Assembly (NCBI RefSeq): GCF_030817535.1
Contig: NZ_JAUSZL010000002.1
Location: 6,572,001 to 6,636,000 of the forward strand
DNA from: Streptomyces sp. V3I8
Lineage (GTDB): Bacteria > Actinomycetota > Actinomycetes > Streptomycetales > Streptomycetaceae
DNA: 64,000 bases
Direction of reading: 5' to 3'
This document shows, one piece after another, positions 47,896-59,070 of this stretch. The translations under genes and the position numbers were made by a program. The notes beneath the pieces were generated by a model that worked only from the letters and a program-made list of their open reading frames with translations, was not told the origin of the DNA and made no database searches. The number at the start of each line of letters is the position of its first letter. The stretch's first letter is position 1.

Positions 47896-49040
47896 CCGAG
47901 CACGAGCAGGGAAAACCGGCGGCACGGCGTACGACGGACGCCGAGGGACCGCCCGCGGCCGCGGCCGGGGGAGCGCGCACAGCCGCACCCGGGGCACCGC
48001 ACAGGCAGGCAGGCGAGAATCGGTCGCAGCAGCAGCAGCAGCAGCAGCAGACGGCGGCGGCGGACGGGGCGACCGACCCGGTCGGGCAGGCCGACGCGGC
48101 CGGCGGACCGGCGAAGACGGAAGACGGAGCGGAAGTGAACACGGGCACGATCATCGAGACGGCCGGCGTCCCCGAGGCGGCCATTCCGGAGCTGGTGATC
48201 ATCTCCGGGATGTCGGGCGCGGGCCGGTCCACCGCCGCCAAGTGTCTGGAGGACCTGGGCTGGTTCGTCGTCGACAACCTGCCGCCCGCGCTGATCCCCA
48301 CGATGGTGGAGCTCGGCGCCCGCTCGCAGGGCAATGTGGCACGCATCGCGGTCGTCGTCGACGTCCGCGGCCGCCGCTTCTTCGACAACCTCCGCGAGTC
48401 CCTCGCCGACCTGGAGACCAAGCAGGTCACCCGGCGGATCGTCTTCCTGGAGTCCTCCGACGACGCCCTGGTGCGCCGCTTCGAGGGCGTGCGCCGACCG
48501 CACCCCCTCCAGGGCGACGGCCGCATCGTCGACGGCATCGCCGCCGAGCGCGAACTGCTGCGCGAGCTGCGCGGCGACGCCGACCTGGTGATCGACACCT
48601 CCAGCCTGAACGTGCACGAGCTGCGCGCCAAGATGGACGCCCAGTTCGCCGGCGAGGAGGAGCCCGAGCTGCGGGCCACCGTCATGTCCTTCGGCTTCAA
48701 GTACGGCCTGCCGGTCGACGCCGACCTGGTCGTGGACATGCGGTTCCTGCCCAACCCGCACTGGGTCCCCGAGCTGCGCCAGTACACCGGCCTCAACGAG
48801 GAGGTGGCGGCGTACGTCTTCAACCAGCCCGGCGCCAAGGAGTTCCTCGACCGGTACGCCGAACTGCTGCGCCTCGTCCAGACCGGCTACCGCCGTGAGG
48901 GCAAGCGGTACGTGACCATCGCGGTCGGCTGCACCGGCGGCAAGCACCGCTCCGTCGCCATGTCGGAGAAGCTCGCGGCGCGCCTGGTGTCCGAGGGAGT
49001 GGAGACGGTCGTCGTCCACCGGGACATGGGCCGCGAATGA
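47892..49040 (+). CDS. rapZ: RapZ-type P-loop nucleotide-binding protein
   Basis: 382 residues, ATGA overlap with uvrC. The first about 95 residues are a low-complexity N-terminal extension with eight Gln in a row. The RapZ core follows: P-loop [11 protein letters not shown] (Arg in place of the usual Lys), [14 protein letters not shown], and C-terminal [34 protein letters not shown] [16 protein letters not shown]. In E. coli RapZ controls GlmY/GlmZ small RNA decay; in actinobacteria its role is unclear. The neighbours yvcK and whiA form the classic conserved trio. Confidence 0.93.
   Translation: MTEHEQGKPAARRTTDAEGPPAAAAGGARTAAPGAPHRQAGENRSQQQQQQQQTAAADGATDPVGQADAAGGPAKTEDGAEVNTGTIIETAGVPEAAIPELVIISGMSGAGRSTAAKCLEDLGWFVVDNLPPALIPTMVELGARSQGNVARIAVVVDVRGRRFFDNLRESLADLETKQVTRRIVFLESSDDALVRRFEGVRRPHPLQGDGRIVDGIAAERELLRELRGDADLVIDTSSLNVHELRAKMDAQFAGEEEPELRATVMSFGFKYGLPVDADLVVDMRFLPNPHWVPELRQYTGLNEEVAAYVFNQPGAKEFLDRYAELLRLVQTGYRREGKRYVTIAVGCTGGKHRSVAMSEKLAARLVSEGVETVVVHRDMGRE
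48027..48050 (+). repeat. (CAG)8 microsatellite inside rapZ
   Basis: Eight uninterrupted CAG codons encode polyglutamine in the N-terminal extension of rapZ. Pure codon repeats like this are prone to slippage. Confidence 0.95.
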
Positions 49041-50128
49041 CGGGACGTTCCCTGCGGCTGGACCGGCTGCGGCGGGCCGGCGTCGACGGGCGCGGCGGCA
49101 GGCCCGCCGACGCCCGCGGTGCCAGGCCCGTCGAGGCCCGCGGCGCCAGGCCGCGCCGCCGCGGCGCCCAGCCCAAGGTCGTCGCGCTGGGCGGCGGCAT
49201 GGGCCTGTCCGCCTCGCTCGCCGCCCTGCGCCGCATCACGGGCGACCTCACGGCGGTCGTCACGGTCGCCGACGACGGCGGCTCCAGCGGCCGGCTGCGC
49301 GACGAGCTGGGCGTGCTCCCGCCCGGTGACCTGCGCAAGGCCCTGGCCGCGCTGTGCGGTGACGACGAATGGGGCCAGACCTGGGCGCGGGTCATCCAGC
49401 ACCGCTTCCAGTCCCAGGGCGACCTGCACGAGCACGCGGTCGGCAACCTGCTGATCGTCGCCCTGTGGGAGCAGCTCGGCGACCACGTCCAGGCCCTCGA
49501 CCTGGTCGGCAGGCTGCTGGGCGCGCACGGCAGGGTGCTGCCCATGTCCGCCGTACCCCTGGAGCTCCAGGCCCTGGTCAGGGGACACGACCCCGAGCGG
49601 CCCGAGGAGGTCGACACCGTCCGGGGGCAGGCGACCGTGGCCCTGACGCCCGGCGAGGTGCAGTCCGTGCACCTCGTGCCGCACGACCCGCCGGCCGTGC
49701 CCGAGGCCGTCGCCGCGGTCCTCGACGCCGACTGGGTGGTCCTCGGTCCGGGCTCCTGGTTCTCCTCGGTGATCCCGCACCTGCTGGTGCCCGAGCTGCT
49801 CGACGCCCTCACCGAGACGAAGGCGCGCCGGATCCTCCCGCTGAACCTCGCTCCGCAGCCCGGAGAAACAGAAGGCTTCTCCCCGCAGCGTCATTTGGAG
49901 GTTTTGGGACGACACGCCCCTAAACTCGCCCTGGACGTGGTGTTGGCCGACGAGGCCGCCGTGCCCGACCGCGAGATACTCGCCGACGCCGCCAAGCGGT
50001 TCGGCGCGGCGGTCGAGCTGGCGCCGGTGGCCAGGACCGACGGGACTCCGAGGCACGATCCGGAGCTGTTGGCCGCCGCGTACGACCGTATTTTTCGGAT
50101 GCATGGAAGGATCGGCCCATGGCGATGA
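49037..50128 (+). CDS. yvcK: YvcK/CofD-like gluconeogenesis factor
   Basis: 363 residues, ATGA overlap with rapZ. Core motifs: [54 protein letters not shown] and [20 protein letters not shown]. The Arg-rich N-terminal 45 residues ([19 protein letters not shown]) are an extension. YvcK proteins bind UDP-sugars and are needed for normal cell-wall growth on gluconeogenic carbon. In the operon with whiA. Confidence 0.94.
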   Translation: MTGRSLRLDRLRRAGVDGRGGRPADARGARPVEARGARPRRRGAQPKVVALGGGMGLSASLAALRRITGDLTAVVTVADDGGSSGRLRDELGVLPPGDLRKALAALCGDDEWGQTWARVIQHRFQSQGDLHEHAVGNLLIVALWEQLGDHVQALDLVGRLLGAHGRVLPMSAVPLELQALVRGHDPERPEEVDTVRGQATVALTPGEVQSVHLVPHDPPAVPEAVAAVLDADWVVLGPGSWFSSVIPHLLVPELLDALTETKARRILPLNLAPQPGETEGFSPQRHLEVLGRHAPKLALDVVLADEAAVPDREILADAAKRFGAAVELAPVARTDGTPRHDPELLAAAYDRIFRMHGRIGPWR

Positions 50129-51117
50129 CGGCAGCGGTGAAGGACGAGATCTCCCGGCTTCCCGTCACCCGGACCTGCTGCAGAAAGGCGGAGGTATCCG
50201 CCATCCTGCGGTTCGCGGGCGGCCTTCACCTGGTGAGCGGCCGGATCGTGATCGAGGCGGAGCTGGACACCGCGATGGCGGCACGACGGCTGAAGCGGGA
50301 CATCCTCGAGATCTTCGGCCACAGTTCCGAACTGATCGTGATGGCGCCCGGCGGTCTGCGCCGCGGCTCCCGTTACGTCGTCCGGGTGGTCGCCGGCGGT
50401 GACCAGCTGGCCCGCCAGACCGGCCTGGTGGACGGCCGCGGCCGCCCGATCCGGGGTCTGCCGCCGCAGGTGGTCTCGGGGGCCACCTGCGATGCGGAGG
50501 CGGCGTGGCGTGGGGCCTTCCTGGCGCACGGCTCGCTCACCGAGCCGGGCCGCTCGTCCTCGTTGGAGGTGACCTGCCCGGGTCCGGAGGCCGCGCTCGC
50601 GCTGGTCGGCGCGGCCCGTCGCCTGTCGATCGCCGCGAAGGCGCGCGAGGTGCGCGGGGTGGACCGGGTCGTGGTGCGTGACGGGGATGCCATCGGGGCG
50701 CTGCTGACCCGCCTCGGCGCGCACGAGTCGGTGCTTGCGTGGGAGGAGCGGCGGATGCGGCGTGAGGTCCGCGCCACCGCGAACCGGCTCGCCAACTTCG
50801 ACGACGCGAACCTGCGCCGGTCCGCCCGGGCCGCGGTGGCCGCCGGGGCGCGGGTGCAGCGGGCGCTGGAGATCCTCGCGGACGAGGTGCCGGAGCACCT
50901 CGCCGCCGCGGGGCGGCTGCGGATGGACCACAAGCAGGCCTCGCTGGAGGAGCTGGGCGCGCTCGCCGATCCGCCGTTGACCAAGGATGCCGTGGCGGGG
51001 CGTATTCGGCGGCTTCTCGCGATGGCCGACAAGCGGGCGCAGGATCTGGGGATTCCGGGGACGGAGTCCAACCTCAGCGACCTCAGTGACGAGATGGCCG
51101 ACAACCTGGTGGGCTGA
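50119..51117 (+). CDS. whiA: Sporulation transcription regulator WhiA
   Basis: 332 residues, overlapping yvcK by 10 bases. N-terminal degenerate LAGLIDADG domain ([40 protein letters not shown]) and C-terminal HTH ([38 protein letters not shown]). With WhiB it controls the switch from aerial growth to sporulation septation in Streptomyces. Confidence 0.97.
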   Translation: MAMTAAVKDEISRLPVTRTCCRKAEVSAILRFAGGLHLVSGRIVIEAELDTAMAARRLKRDILEIFGHSSELIVMAPGGLRRGSRYVVRVVAGGDQLARQTGLVDGRGRPIRGLPPQVVSGATCDAEAAWRGAFLAHGSLTEPGRSSSLEVTCPGPEAALALVGAARRLSIAAKAREVRGVDRVVVRDGDAIGALLTRLGAHESVLAWEERRMRREVRATANRLANFDDANLRRSARAAVAAGARVQRALEILADEVPEHLAAAGRLRMDHKQASLEELGALADPPLTKDAVAGRIRRLLAMADKRAQDLGIPGTESNLSDLSDEMADNLVG

Positions 51118-51187
51118 CGCCACCGGTCCCGTCCCGGGTGCCATCGGGGTGCCCCCGGGCGGGGGCGGGGGTGGACCTCGGCCGGTT

Positions 51188-51380
51188 GCGCAGTTCCCCG
51201 CGCCCCTGGGGTGGGTGGGGCTTTGCGCGGGTGGTCGGGTGCCGGTCGTTCCGGGCTGAGCGCGCAGTTCCCCGCGCCCCCGGGTGAGCCGGGGTGCGAG
51301 CTGACCGGCACGGACCCGCCACTCGGCCTGCACCCGACACTCCATGTGCCCCGTCCGCCTCAGGGGCGCGGGGAACCGCG
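51188..51380. repeat. Three GTTCCCCGCGCCCC-type repeats (copies C, D, E)
   Basis: GCGCAGTTCCCCGCGCCCCT at 51188-51207, a second direct copy at 51262-51281 and an inverted copy at 51361-51380. All are in the 460-base gap between whiA and the M14 peptidase gene, so the gap can fold into long hairpins. Two overlapping TTGAC hexamers (51506-51516) near the right end may be part of the peptidase promoter. Confidence 0.65.
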
Positions 51381-51577
51381 CGAGCAACCCCCGCCGGCCC
51401 GCACCCGGCAAACGACCTCGCCTTCCGTTCCTCCCCCCCCAACACGCCTCCGCACAAGCCCATTTGGGGTAACCGCATCCGTGTCCCGCCGTCGGGGACA
51501 CCCTCTTGACTTGACCATGAAGTGTCATGAGCCTGGCATCTGTTCGCCGTTGTGGCGAACCACCGCAAGGGGGGCTC

Positions 51578-54526
51578 ATGAGACGAAGAGCGAGATCGAT
51601 CCTCGCTGCCGGCGCACTCCTGATCGCAGGAGTGAGCGTCGCACCCATGGCGCAGGCGGAACCCGGCGCAGCCGACCCGGGCGCCGACGAGGTCAAGGTG
51701 TTCCGCGCCGACGTCACCAAGGAGCAGGTACCCCTGCTCCTGGCGGCGGGCCAGGACAGTCACGAGCTGGGCGAACGCGTACCGCAGAAGGGCACGGCCA
51801 CGGTCGAGGTCTACCTCACCGACAAGCAGGCCGAGCAGCTGCAGGACAAGGGCGTCGACCTCGCCGAGCACAAGCTCTCGGCGAAGGCACGCGCACGCGT
51901 GGCCGCCGCGGGGGACGGCGTCTACCGCCCGTACAGCGGCGCGGGCAACCTCCGGGAGGAGATCCTCAGGACCGGGCAGCAGAACCCGTCCCTGACGAAG
52001 GTCGTCTCCATCGGCAAGACCGTCCAGGGGCAGGACATCCTGGCCGTCAAGCTCTCCAAGGGTGCCAAGAAGACCAAGGACGGCGCCAAGCCGTCCACGC
52101 TGTACATGTCCAACCAGCACGCCCGTGAGTGGATCACGCCCGAGATGACCCGGCGCCTGATGCACTACTACCTGGACAACTACGGCAAGGACCAGCGGGT
52201 CACCAAGCTCGTGGACTCCACCGAGCTGTGGTTCGTGCTGTCCGCCAACCCCGACGGCTACGACTGGACGTTCAAGGCCGAGGGCGACCGCCAGTGGCGC
52301 AAGAACCTGCGTGACGTCAACGGCGACGGGGCCCTGACGGTCGGCGACGGCGTCGACCTCAACCGGAACTTCGCCTACAAGTGGGGCTACGACGACGAAG
52401 GCTCGTCGCCGTACCCGACCAGCCAGACCTACCGCGGCGCGAGCCCCGGCTCCGAGCCCGAGACCAAGGCGCTCGACGCCTTCGAGAAGCGCATCGGCTT
52501 CGAGTACGGCATCAACTACCACTCCGCCGCCGAACTGCTCCTCTACGGGGTCGGCTGGCAGGTGGCGACCCCGAGCCCCGACGACGTGCTCTACAAGTCC
52601 CTGGCCGGTACCCCGGAGAACTCGGCGATCCCCGGCTACCGCCCGCAGGTCTCCTCCGAGCTCTACACGACCAACGGCGAGGCCGACGGACACGCGTCCA
52701 ACGTCAACGGCACGGCGCTGTTCACCCCCGAGATGTCGACCTGCCAGACGGCGTCGAACCTCTACCCGGACGACGCCTGGAACGCGGCCGACTGCGCGTC
52801 GGTCTTCACCTTCCCGGACGACGAGAAGCTGATCCAGCAGGAGTTCGCCAAGAACATCCCGTTCGCGCTCTCCGTCGCCGAGGCGGCGGCGAAGCCGGAC
52901 CGGCCGAAGTCCTCCGTCGGCATCGACGCCCCCGACTTCACCCCGGCCCCCTTCACGACCTCGTACTCCCGCGGCGCCGACCAGGAGGTCTCCGTCGTCG
53001 CCCGCAGGTCCGTGGGCGACAAGGAGCTCAGGTACCGCGTCGACAACGGCCGTACGAAGCGTCAGGCGCTCAAGCCCTGGAAGGGCGGCGAGACCTACGG
53101 CGGCGAGGACAACCTCTACTTCGACGAGTACCGCGCGAAGGTCCGGGACGGCGAGCCGGGCGACAAGGTCGAGGTCTGGTTCACCGGCAAGGCCCGCGGC
53201 GGGAAGCCCACCGCGAGCCAGCACTTCACGTACACGGTCGCCGAACGGCCGCGCGCCGACACGCTGGTCGTCGCCGAGGAGGGGGCTGCCACGACGAAGG
53301 CGCAGACCTACGTCGACGCCCTGAAGGCCAACGGCCGCAAGGCCGTCGTCTGGGACGTCGCCACCCAGGGCGCGCCCGACGCGCTCGGCGTCCTCGGCCA
53401 CTTCGGGACGGTCGTCCACCACACCGGCGCGGACCGCCCCGGCTACACCACCCAGCTGCAGCTGCGCGCCTACCTCAACGAGGGCGGCAAGCTGATCGAG
53501 GCGGGCGAGCAGGCCGGCGGCCAGGTCGCGCTGCCGGGCGCCCTGACGAACGACTTCAGCCAGTACTACCTGGGCGCGTACTCCCGTACGAACACTCCGG
53601 GCGCCACCGCCTTCACCGGCTCGGGCAAGCTCGAGGGCGCCGGCGGACCGCTCGGCGACACGCCCGGGAATCCGCTGAACGCGGCGGGCGCCTACAGCGT
53701 CACCTCGGACACCCTGCCCGTCGCCGCGTACCCGCAGTTCGCGAGCGCGGGAGCCGGCGGCTACCCGGGCACCGTCAACCCGTACGGTCCGTACGAGGGC
53801 GCGTCCATGGCGGCCGTCACGCACACCGACTACGCCTGGAACCGTCTCACCCGCACCATCGACCTCACCGGGGTGAGCGCGGCCGACGCGCCCGCACTGC
53901 GCACCCAGCTGCTGTGGGACACCGAGGAGGGCTACGACCACGCGGTCCTCGAGGCGCACACGGCCGGGGCCGACGACTGGACCACGCTCCCGGACAAGGG
54001 CGGCGCCACCGGCACCGCGGTTCCCGCCGAGTGCGAGGCGGGCTTCTTCCTCCAGGGGCACCCCGCCCTCGAGCGCTACCTGACCCGGGGCGACACCGGC
54101 TGCACCGCGTCCGGCACGAGCGGCTCCTGGAACAGCTTCACCGGGGCCTCCGACGGCTGGCAGCAGGTCGAGTTCGACCTGTCGGCGTACGCCGGGAAGA
54201 CGGTCGAGGTGTCGCTGAGCTACATCACCGACCCGGGCTCCGGGGGGCACGGGGTCCTCGCCGACAACGCCTCCGTCGTGATCGGCGGCACGGCGGGCGA
54301 GGCCGAGGGCTTCGAGACGTCGCTCGGCGCCTGGAAGGTCCCCGGACCGCCCGCGGGCAGCCCGGCGGTCGTCCAGGACTGGGGCCTGTCCGGCGAGCTC
54401 TTCAAGACGTACGGCGCGGTCACCACCCGGGACACCGTGCTGTTCGGCTTCGGTCTGGAGCACGTCACCGCGGCGGGCGACCGCACGGCCCTGCTCGGCA
54501 GGGCGCTGGCGGCACTGCGCCGCTGA
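51578..54526 (+). CDS. Secreted M14-family zinc carboxypeptidase
   Basis: 982 residues from ATG 51578, after AAGGGGGG. Signal peptide MRRRARSILAAGALLIAGVS with cut near AQA (residue 25). A propeptide-like N-terminal region precedes the catalytic domain (about 110-430): zinc ligands in NQHAREWITPEM (HxxE) and NYHSAAEL, substrate Arg in VDLNRNFAYKWG, probable catalytic Glu in LFTPEMSTC. Large C-terminal beta domains follow, resembling those of secreted immune-inhibitor-type peptidases (GYDHAVLEAHTAG, GWQQVEFDLSAYAGKTVEVS). It probably degrades extracellular protein. Confidence 0.9.
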   Translation: MRRRARSILAAGALLIAGVSVAPMAQAEPGAADPGADEVKVFRADVTKEQVPLLLAAGQDSHELGERVPQKGTATVEVYLTDKQAEQLQDKGVDLAEHKLSAKARARVAAAGDGVYRPYSGAGNLREEILRTGQQNPSLTKVVSIGKTVQGQDILAVKLSKGAKKTKDGAKPSTLYMSNQHAREWITPEMTRRLMHYYLDNYGKDQRVTKLVDSTELWFVLSANPDGYDWTFKAEGDRQWRKNLRDVNGDGALTVGDGVDLNRNFAYKWGYDDEGSSPYPTSQTYRGASPGSEPETKALDAFEKRIGFEYGINYHSAAELLLYGVGWQVATPSPDDVLYKSLAGTPENSAIPGYRPQVSSELYTTNGEADGHASNVNGTALFTPEMSTCQTASNLYPDDAWNAADCASVFTFPDDEKLIQQEFAKNIPFALSVAEAAAKPDRPKSSVGIDAPDFTPAPFTTSYSRGADQEVSVVARRSVGDKELRYRVDNGRTKRQALKPWKGGETYGGEDNLYFDEYRAKVRDGEPGDKVEVWFTGKARGGKPTASQHFTYTVAERPRADTLVVAEEGAATTKAQTYVDALKANGRKAVVWDVATQGAPDALGVLGHFGTVVHHTGADRPGYTTQLQLRAYLNEGGKLIEAGEQAGGQVALPGALTNDFSQYYLGAYSRTNTPGATAFTGSGKLEGAGGPLGDTPGNPLNAAGAYSVTSDTLPVAAYPQFASAGAGGYPGTVNPYGPYEGASMAAVTHTDYAWNRLTRTIDLTGVSAADAPALRTQLLWDTEEGYDHAVLEAHTAGADDWTTLPDKGGATGTAVPAECEAGFFLQGHPALERYLTRGDTGCTASGTSGSWNSFTGASDGWQQVEFDLSAYAGKTVEVSLSYITDPGSGGHGVLADNASVVIGGTAGEAEGFETSLGAWKVPGPPAGSPAVVQDWGLSGELFKTYGAVTTRDTVLFGFGLEHVTAAGDRTALLGRALAALRR

Positions 54527-54552
54527 CCAGGCGGTGAAGGGCGTCCAGCCCG

Positions 54553-54590
54553 AGGCGGTCCGTACCCCTACTGGCGGGTACGGACCGCCT
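54553..54590 (+). terminator. Terminator after the M14 peptidase gene
   Basis: A 15-bp perfect stem AGGCGGTCCGTACCC (54553-54567) / GGGTACGGACCGCCT (54576-54590), 8-nt loop. Confidence 0.85.
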
Positions 54591-54702
54591 TGCCGTGTAT
54601 AGGGGCGTCTCGATGTCACCCCGCGAGCCTCAGGGAGGTAGGGTCGTAGGCGGTCGGGGACATCCCATACAACTCGCCGGCGTACACAGCCGGCGTACCT
54701 AA

Positions 54703-55728
<1,026 letters not shown>

Positions 55729-55755
55729 TCCAAGGAACAAGGCACCTCGTGTGAA

Positions 55756-55799
55756 CACAGGGCCCGGGCAGCGCACCGCCGCGCACCCCGGGCCCTGTG
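55756..55799 (+). terminator. Hairpin between gap and pgk
   Basis: CACAGGGCCCGGG (55756-55768) pairs perfectly with CCCGGGCCCTGTG (55787-55799). It could end or attenuate the gap message, letting gap be expressed above pgk-tpiA. Confidence 0.75.
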
Positions 55800-55861
55800 G
55801 CACGTGCTGAGCGATCAGCCCTTACCCGGACGACAAAAGAGCCCTCCACAGGAGTCCACTT

Positions 55862-57073
55862 ATGAAGACGATCGACGAACTTCTCGCCGCGGGGGTCGAC
55901 GGCAAGCGCGTCTTCGTGCGCGCCGACCTGAACGTGCCGCTCGCCGACGGCCGCATCACCGACGACGGCCGCATCCGCGCCGTCCTGCCGACCGTCAAGG
56001 CCCTCGCCGAGGCCGGCGCCAAGGTGGTCGTCGCCTCGCACCTGGGCCGCCCCAAGGGCGCCCCGGACCCCGCCTTCTCCCTGCTGCCCGCCGCCGAGCG
56101 GCTCGGCGAGCTGCTCGACGCGCCCGTCGCGTTCGCCCAGGACACCGTCGGCCCCGCCGCCCACGACGCCGTGAACGGGCTGCAGCCCGGCCAGGTGGCG
56201 GTCATCGAGAACCTCCGCTTCAACGCCGGCGAGACGTCCAAGGACGACACCGAGCGCGGCGAGTTCGCCGACCAGCTGGCCGCTCTGGCCGATGTCTACG
56301 TGGGCGACGGGTTCGGCGCGGTGCACCGCAAGCACGCCTCGGTCTTCGACCTCCCGGCGCGGCTGCCGCACTACGCGGGCCACCTCATCGCCACCGAGGT
56401 CGGCGTCCTGAAGAAGCTCACCGAGGACGTCGAGCGCCCCTATGTGGTCGCCCTCGGCGGTTCCAAGGTCTCCGACAAGCTCGCCGTCATCGACGAGCTG
56501 CTCGACAAGGCGGACCGCCTGCTCATCGGCGGCGGCATGGCCTTCACCTTCCTCAAGGCCCAGGGGTACGAGATCGGCGCCTCCCTGGTCCAGGAGGACC
56601 AGCTGGCGGCCGTCAACGAGTACGTCGAGCGCGCCGCGAAGAACGGCGTCGAGCTGGTCGTCCCCGTCGACGTCGTGGTCGCGGCCGGGTTCCCCGACCT
56701 CAAGACCAAGGCGCCCTCCGACCCGGCCACCGTCGCCGCGGACGCCATTCCGGGCGACCGGATGGGCCTGGACATCGGTCCGGAGACCGGCGCCCTGTAC
56801 GCCTCGAAGCTCGCCGACGCGGCCACCGTCTTCTGGAACGGTCCGATGGGCGTCTTCGAGCACCCCGACTACGCCGAGGGCACCCGGGCGGTCGCCCAGG
56901 GCCTGCTCGACTCCCGGGCCTTCACGGTCGTCGGCGGCGGCGACTCCGCCGCGGCCGTGCGCATCCTGGGCTTCGACGAGAACGCATTCGGCCACATCTC
57001 CACCGGTGGCGGCGCCTCCCTCGAATACCTCGAGGGCAAGACGCTCCCCGGTCTCGCCGCACTGGAGGACTGA
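55862..57073 (+). CDS. pgk: Phosphoglycerate kinase
   Basis: 403 residues. RVFVRADLNVPLADGRITDD (substrate-binding motif), ASHLGRPKGAPDPAFSLLPA, VIENLRFNAGETSKDD, ALGGSKVSDKLAVIDELLDK, and C-terminal VVGGGDSAAAVRILGFDENA with HISTGGGASLEYLEGKTLPG. It transfers phosphate from 1,3-bisphosphoglycerate to ADP. Seven bases from tpiA. Confidence 0.97.
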   Translation: MKTIDELLAAGVDGKRVFVRADLNVPLADGRITDDGRIRAVLPTVKALAEAGAKVVVASHLGRPKGAPDPAFSLLPAAERLGELLDAPVAFAQDTVGPAAHDAVNGLQPGQVAVIENLRFNAGETSKDDTERGEFADQLAALADVYVGDGFGAVHRKHASVFDLPARLPHYAGHLIATEVGVLKKLTEDVERPYVVALGGSKVSDKLAVIDELLDKADRLLIGGGMAFTFLKAQGYEIGASLVQEDQLAAVNEYVERAAKNGVELVVPVDVVVAAGFPDLKTKAPSDPATVAADAIPGDRMGLDIGPETGALYASKLADAATVFWNGPMGVFEHPDYAEGTRAVAQGLLDSRAFTVVGGGDSAAAVRILGFDENAFGHISTGGGASLEYLEGKTLPGLAALED

Positions 57074-57079
57074 CCCCGT

Positions 57080-57856
57080 ATGACCACTCGCACGCCGCTG
57101 ATGGCGGGCAACTGGAAGATGAACCTCAACCACCTCGAGGCCATCGCGCACGTCCAGAAGCTCGCTTTCGCCCTCGCCGACAAGGACTACGACGCCTGTG
57201 AGGTCGCGGTCCTGCCGCCCTTCACCGACCTGCGTTCGGTACAGACCCTGGTCGACGGCGACAAGCTCAAGATCAAGTACGGCGCCCAGGACATCTCGGC
57301 GCACGACTCCGGCGCCTACACCGGCGAGATCTCCGGCGCGATGCTGGCCAAGCTCAAGTGCACGTACGTGGCGATCGGCCACTCCGAGCGCCGCCAGTAC
57401 CACGCCGAGACCGACGCGATCGTCAACGCCAAGGTGCAGGCCGCGTACAAGCACGGACTCACGCCGATCCTGTGCGTCGGCGAGGAGCTGGACGTCCGTG
57501 ACGCGGGCAACCACGTCACGCACACGCTGAGCCAGGTCGAGGGCGGTCTCAAGGACGTCCCCGCCGAGCAGGCCGAGTCGATCGTCATCGCGTACGAGCC
57601 CGTCTGGGCCATCGGCACCGGCAAGGTCTGCGGCGCCGACGACGCCCAGGAGGTCTGCGGGGCGATCCGCGGCAAGCTCGCCGAGCTGTACTCGCAGGAG
57701 GTGGCCGACGCCGTCCGCATCCAGTACGGCGGCTCGGTGAAGTCCGGCAACGTCGCGGAGATCATGGCGAAGCCCGACATCGACGGCGCCCTGGTGGGCG
57801 GCGCCTCGCTGGACGCCGACGAGTTCGTCAAGATCGCCCGGTTCCGCGACCAGTAG
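57080..57856 (+). CDS. tpiA: Triose-phosphate isomerase
   Basis: 258 residues. [14 protein letters not shown] (catalytic Asn/Lys), [17 protein letters not shown] (His), [16 protein letters not shown] (catalytic Glu) and [20 protein letters not shown] with [20 protein letters not shown]. It interconverts dihydroxyacetone phosphate and glyceraldehyde 3-phosphate. Co-transcribed with pgk. Confidence 0.97.
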   Translation: MTTRTPLMAGNWKMNLNHLEAIAHVQKLAFALADKDYDACEVAVLPPFTDLRSVQTLVDGDKLKIKYGAQDISAHDSGAYTGEISGAMLAKLKCTYVAIGHSERRQYHAETDAIVNAKVQAAYKHGLTPILCVGEELDVRDAGNHVTHTLSQVEGGLKDVPAEQAESIVIAYEPVWAIGTGKVCGADDAQEVCGAIRGKLAELYSQEVADAVRIQYGGSVKSGNVAEIMAKPDIDGALVGGASLDADEFVKIARFRDQ

Positions 57857-57922
57857 GCCGCGCTCCGGACGGGAAGCGCCGAGCTGCGAGTATGCCGTAG
57901 CGGCGTTACGTCGTACCCTTGC

Positions 57923-57960
57923 GGGGGCCGGGCTGCTTCGTACCCGAAGCACCGGCCCCC
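57923..57960 (+). terminator. Terminator after tpiA
   Basis: GGGGGCCGG (57923-57931) / CCGGCCCCC (57952-57960) with inner GCTTCG/CGAAGC. Confidence 0.8.
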
Positions 57961-57995
57961 GTCGTCCGTCCAAGTCCTAGGAAGTTGGTCCAGCC

Positions 57996-58232
57996 GTGGT
58001 TATGGGGTTCTCGATCGCCCTGATCGTCTTCAGCCTGTTGCTGATGCTGCTGGTGCTGATGCACAAGGGGAAGGGCGGCGGCCTCTCCGACATGTTCGGC
58101 GGCGGCATGCAGTCGTCCGTCGGCGGGTCCTCGGTCGCCGAGCGCAACCTCGACCGCATCACCGTGGTGGTCGGTTTGCTCTGGTTCGCGTCCATTGTGG
58201 TGTTGGGCATCCTGATGAAGGTCAACAACTGA
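57996..58232 (+). CDS. secG: Preprotein translocase subunit SecG
   Basis: 78 residues from GTG 57996; ATG 58002 is possible. Two membrane helices (IALIVFSLLLMLLVLMHKGK, VVVGLLWFASIVVLGILMKV) with the conserved GGGLSDMFGG loop between them. Accessory subunit of the SecYEG channel. Its position just after gap-pgk-tpi is conserved in many bacteria. Confidence 0.96.
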   Translation: MVMGFSIALIVFSLLLMLLVLMHKGKGGGLSDMFGGGMQSSVGGSSVAERNLDRITVVVGLLWFASIVVLGILMKVNN

Positions 58233-58295
58233 CCGCCGGCCGACACCGGCTCAGCAGCACGAACGCACATTACGCAAGCACATTGCGCACGTAAG

Positions 58296-58340
58296 GCCCC
58301 ATGTCCGGTACGCGCCCGCAGGCGCGGCCTATCATGGGGC
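58296..58340 (+). terminator. Terminator after secG
   Basis: GCCCCATG (58296-58303) / CATGGGGC (58333-58340) with inner CGCGCC/GGCGCG. Confidence 0.75.
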
Positions 58341-58467
58341 TTGCGTCTGTGTGCGGGGTGTAACTCCTATCACTGGACGCGCGTTGGGCCTTACGTAGAC
58401 TGAGGCGCTCGCAGCGAAGCGTCACGCCGACTCGTTTCGCGGCACCATCACGCAGGGAGTTACGACC

Positions 58468-58803
58468 GTGGCAAGTGGCAACGCGATCCGAGGAAGCCGG
58501 GTCGGGGCGGGGCCGATGGGCGAGGCCGAGCGCGGCGAGTCCGCGCCCCGGCTGCGCATCTCCTTCTGGTGCTCCAACGGGCACGAGACGCAGCCCAGCT
58601 TCGCCAGCGACGCGCAGGTCCCCGACACCTGGGACTGCCCCCGCTGCGGCTTTCCCGCCGGACAGGACCGGGACAATCCGCCGGACCCGCCGCGCACCGA
58701 ACCGTACAAGACGCACCTGGCGTACGTGCGGGAGCGGCGCAGCGACGCCGACGGCGAGGCGATCCTCGCCGAGGCACTCGCCAAACTGCGGGGCGAGATC
58801 TAG
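58468..58803 (+). CDS. RbpA-family RNA polymerase-binding protein
   Basis: 111 residues from GTG 58468. The core and C-terminal sigma-binding helix match RbpA: RISFWCSNGHETQPSFASDA, DTWDCPRCGFPAG, KTHLAYVRERRSDADGEAIL. Cys/His in FWCSNGH and WDCPRCG could bind zinc. The N-terminal tail differs from the main Streptomyces RbpA as I remember it, so this may be a paralogue. RbpA stabilises RNA polymerase-promoter complexes with the principal sigma factor. Confidence 0.85.
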   Translation: MASGNAIRGSRVGAGPMGEAERGESAPRLRISFWCSNGHETQPSFASDAQVPDTWDCPRCGFPAGQDRDNPPDPPRTEPYKTHLAYVRERRSDADGEAILAEALAKLRGEI

Positions 58804-58813
58804 GAGTCGGGAT

Positions 58814-58843
58814 CCGGCCGGACACCTCTCGGTGTCCGGCCGG
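58814..58843 (+). terminator. Terminator after the rbpA-like gene
   Basis: CCGGCCGGACACC (58814-58826) / GGTGTCCGGCCGG (58831-58843), TCTC loop; 13-bp perfect stem. Bases 58844-59070 before pgi hold no gene. Confidence 0.85.
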
Positions 58844-59070
58844 TCGCGTCCCGGGCCCGTACGCGCATCTCCGCGCGGCGTATTTTCCGTACGCCCGGAG
58901 CCGCGCGGCTCCTCCGCCGCCGTGCTGACACCTGCGACCGAACCGGACGTATCCGTTGTTGACCCGGATGACCCCGGGACGACGGCTCACGTCACCCCCT
59001 GATCAATTAGGTTGGGACCGGTAGCGGGGCAAGGCACGCAAGCCAGGCAGGAAAGAGGCGGAAGTCCGAA

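Noticed and set aside
51083..54619. Open frame of 1178 codons antisense to the M14 peptidase
   Set aside because: Repetitive Arg/Gly/Val/Leu-rich translation, no domain, and it crosses intergenic repeats.
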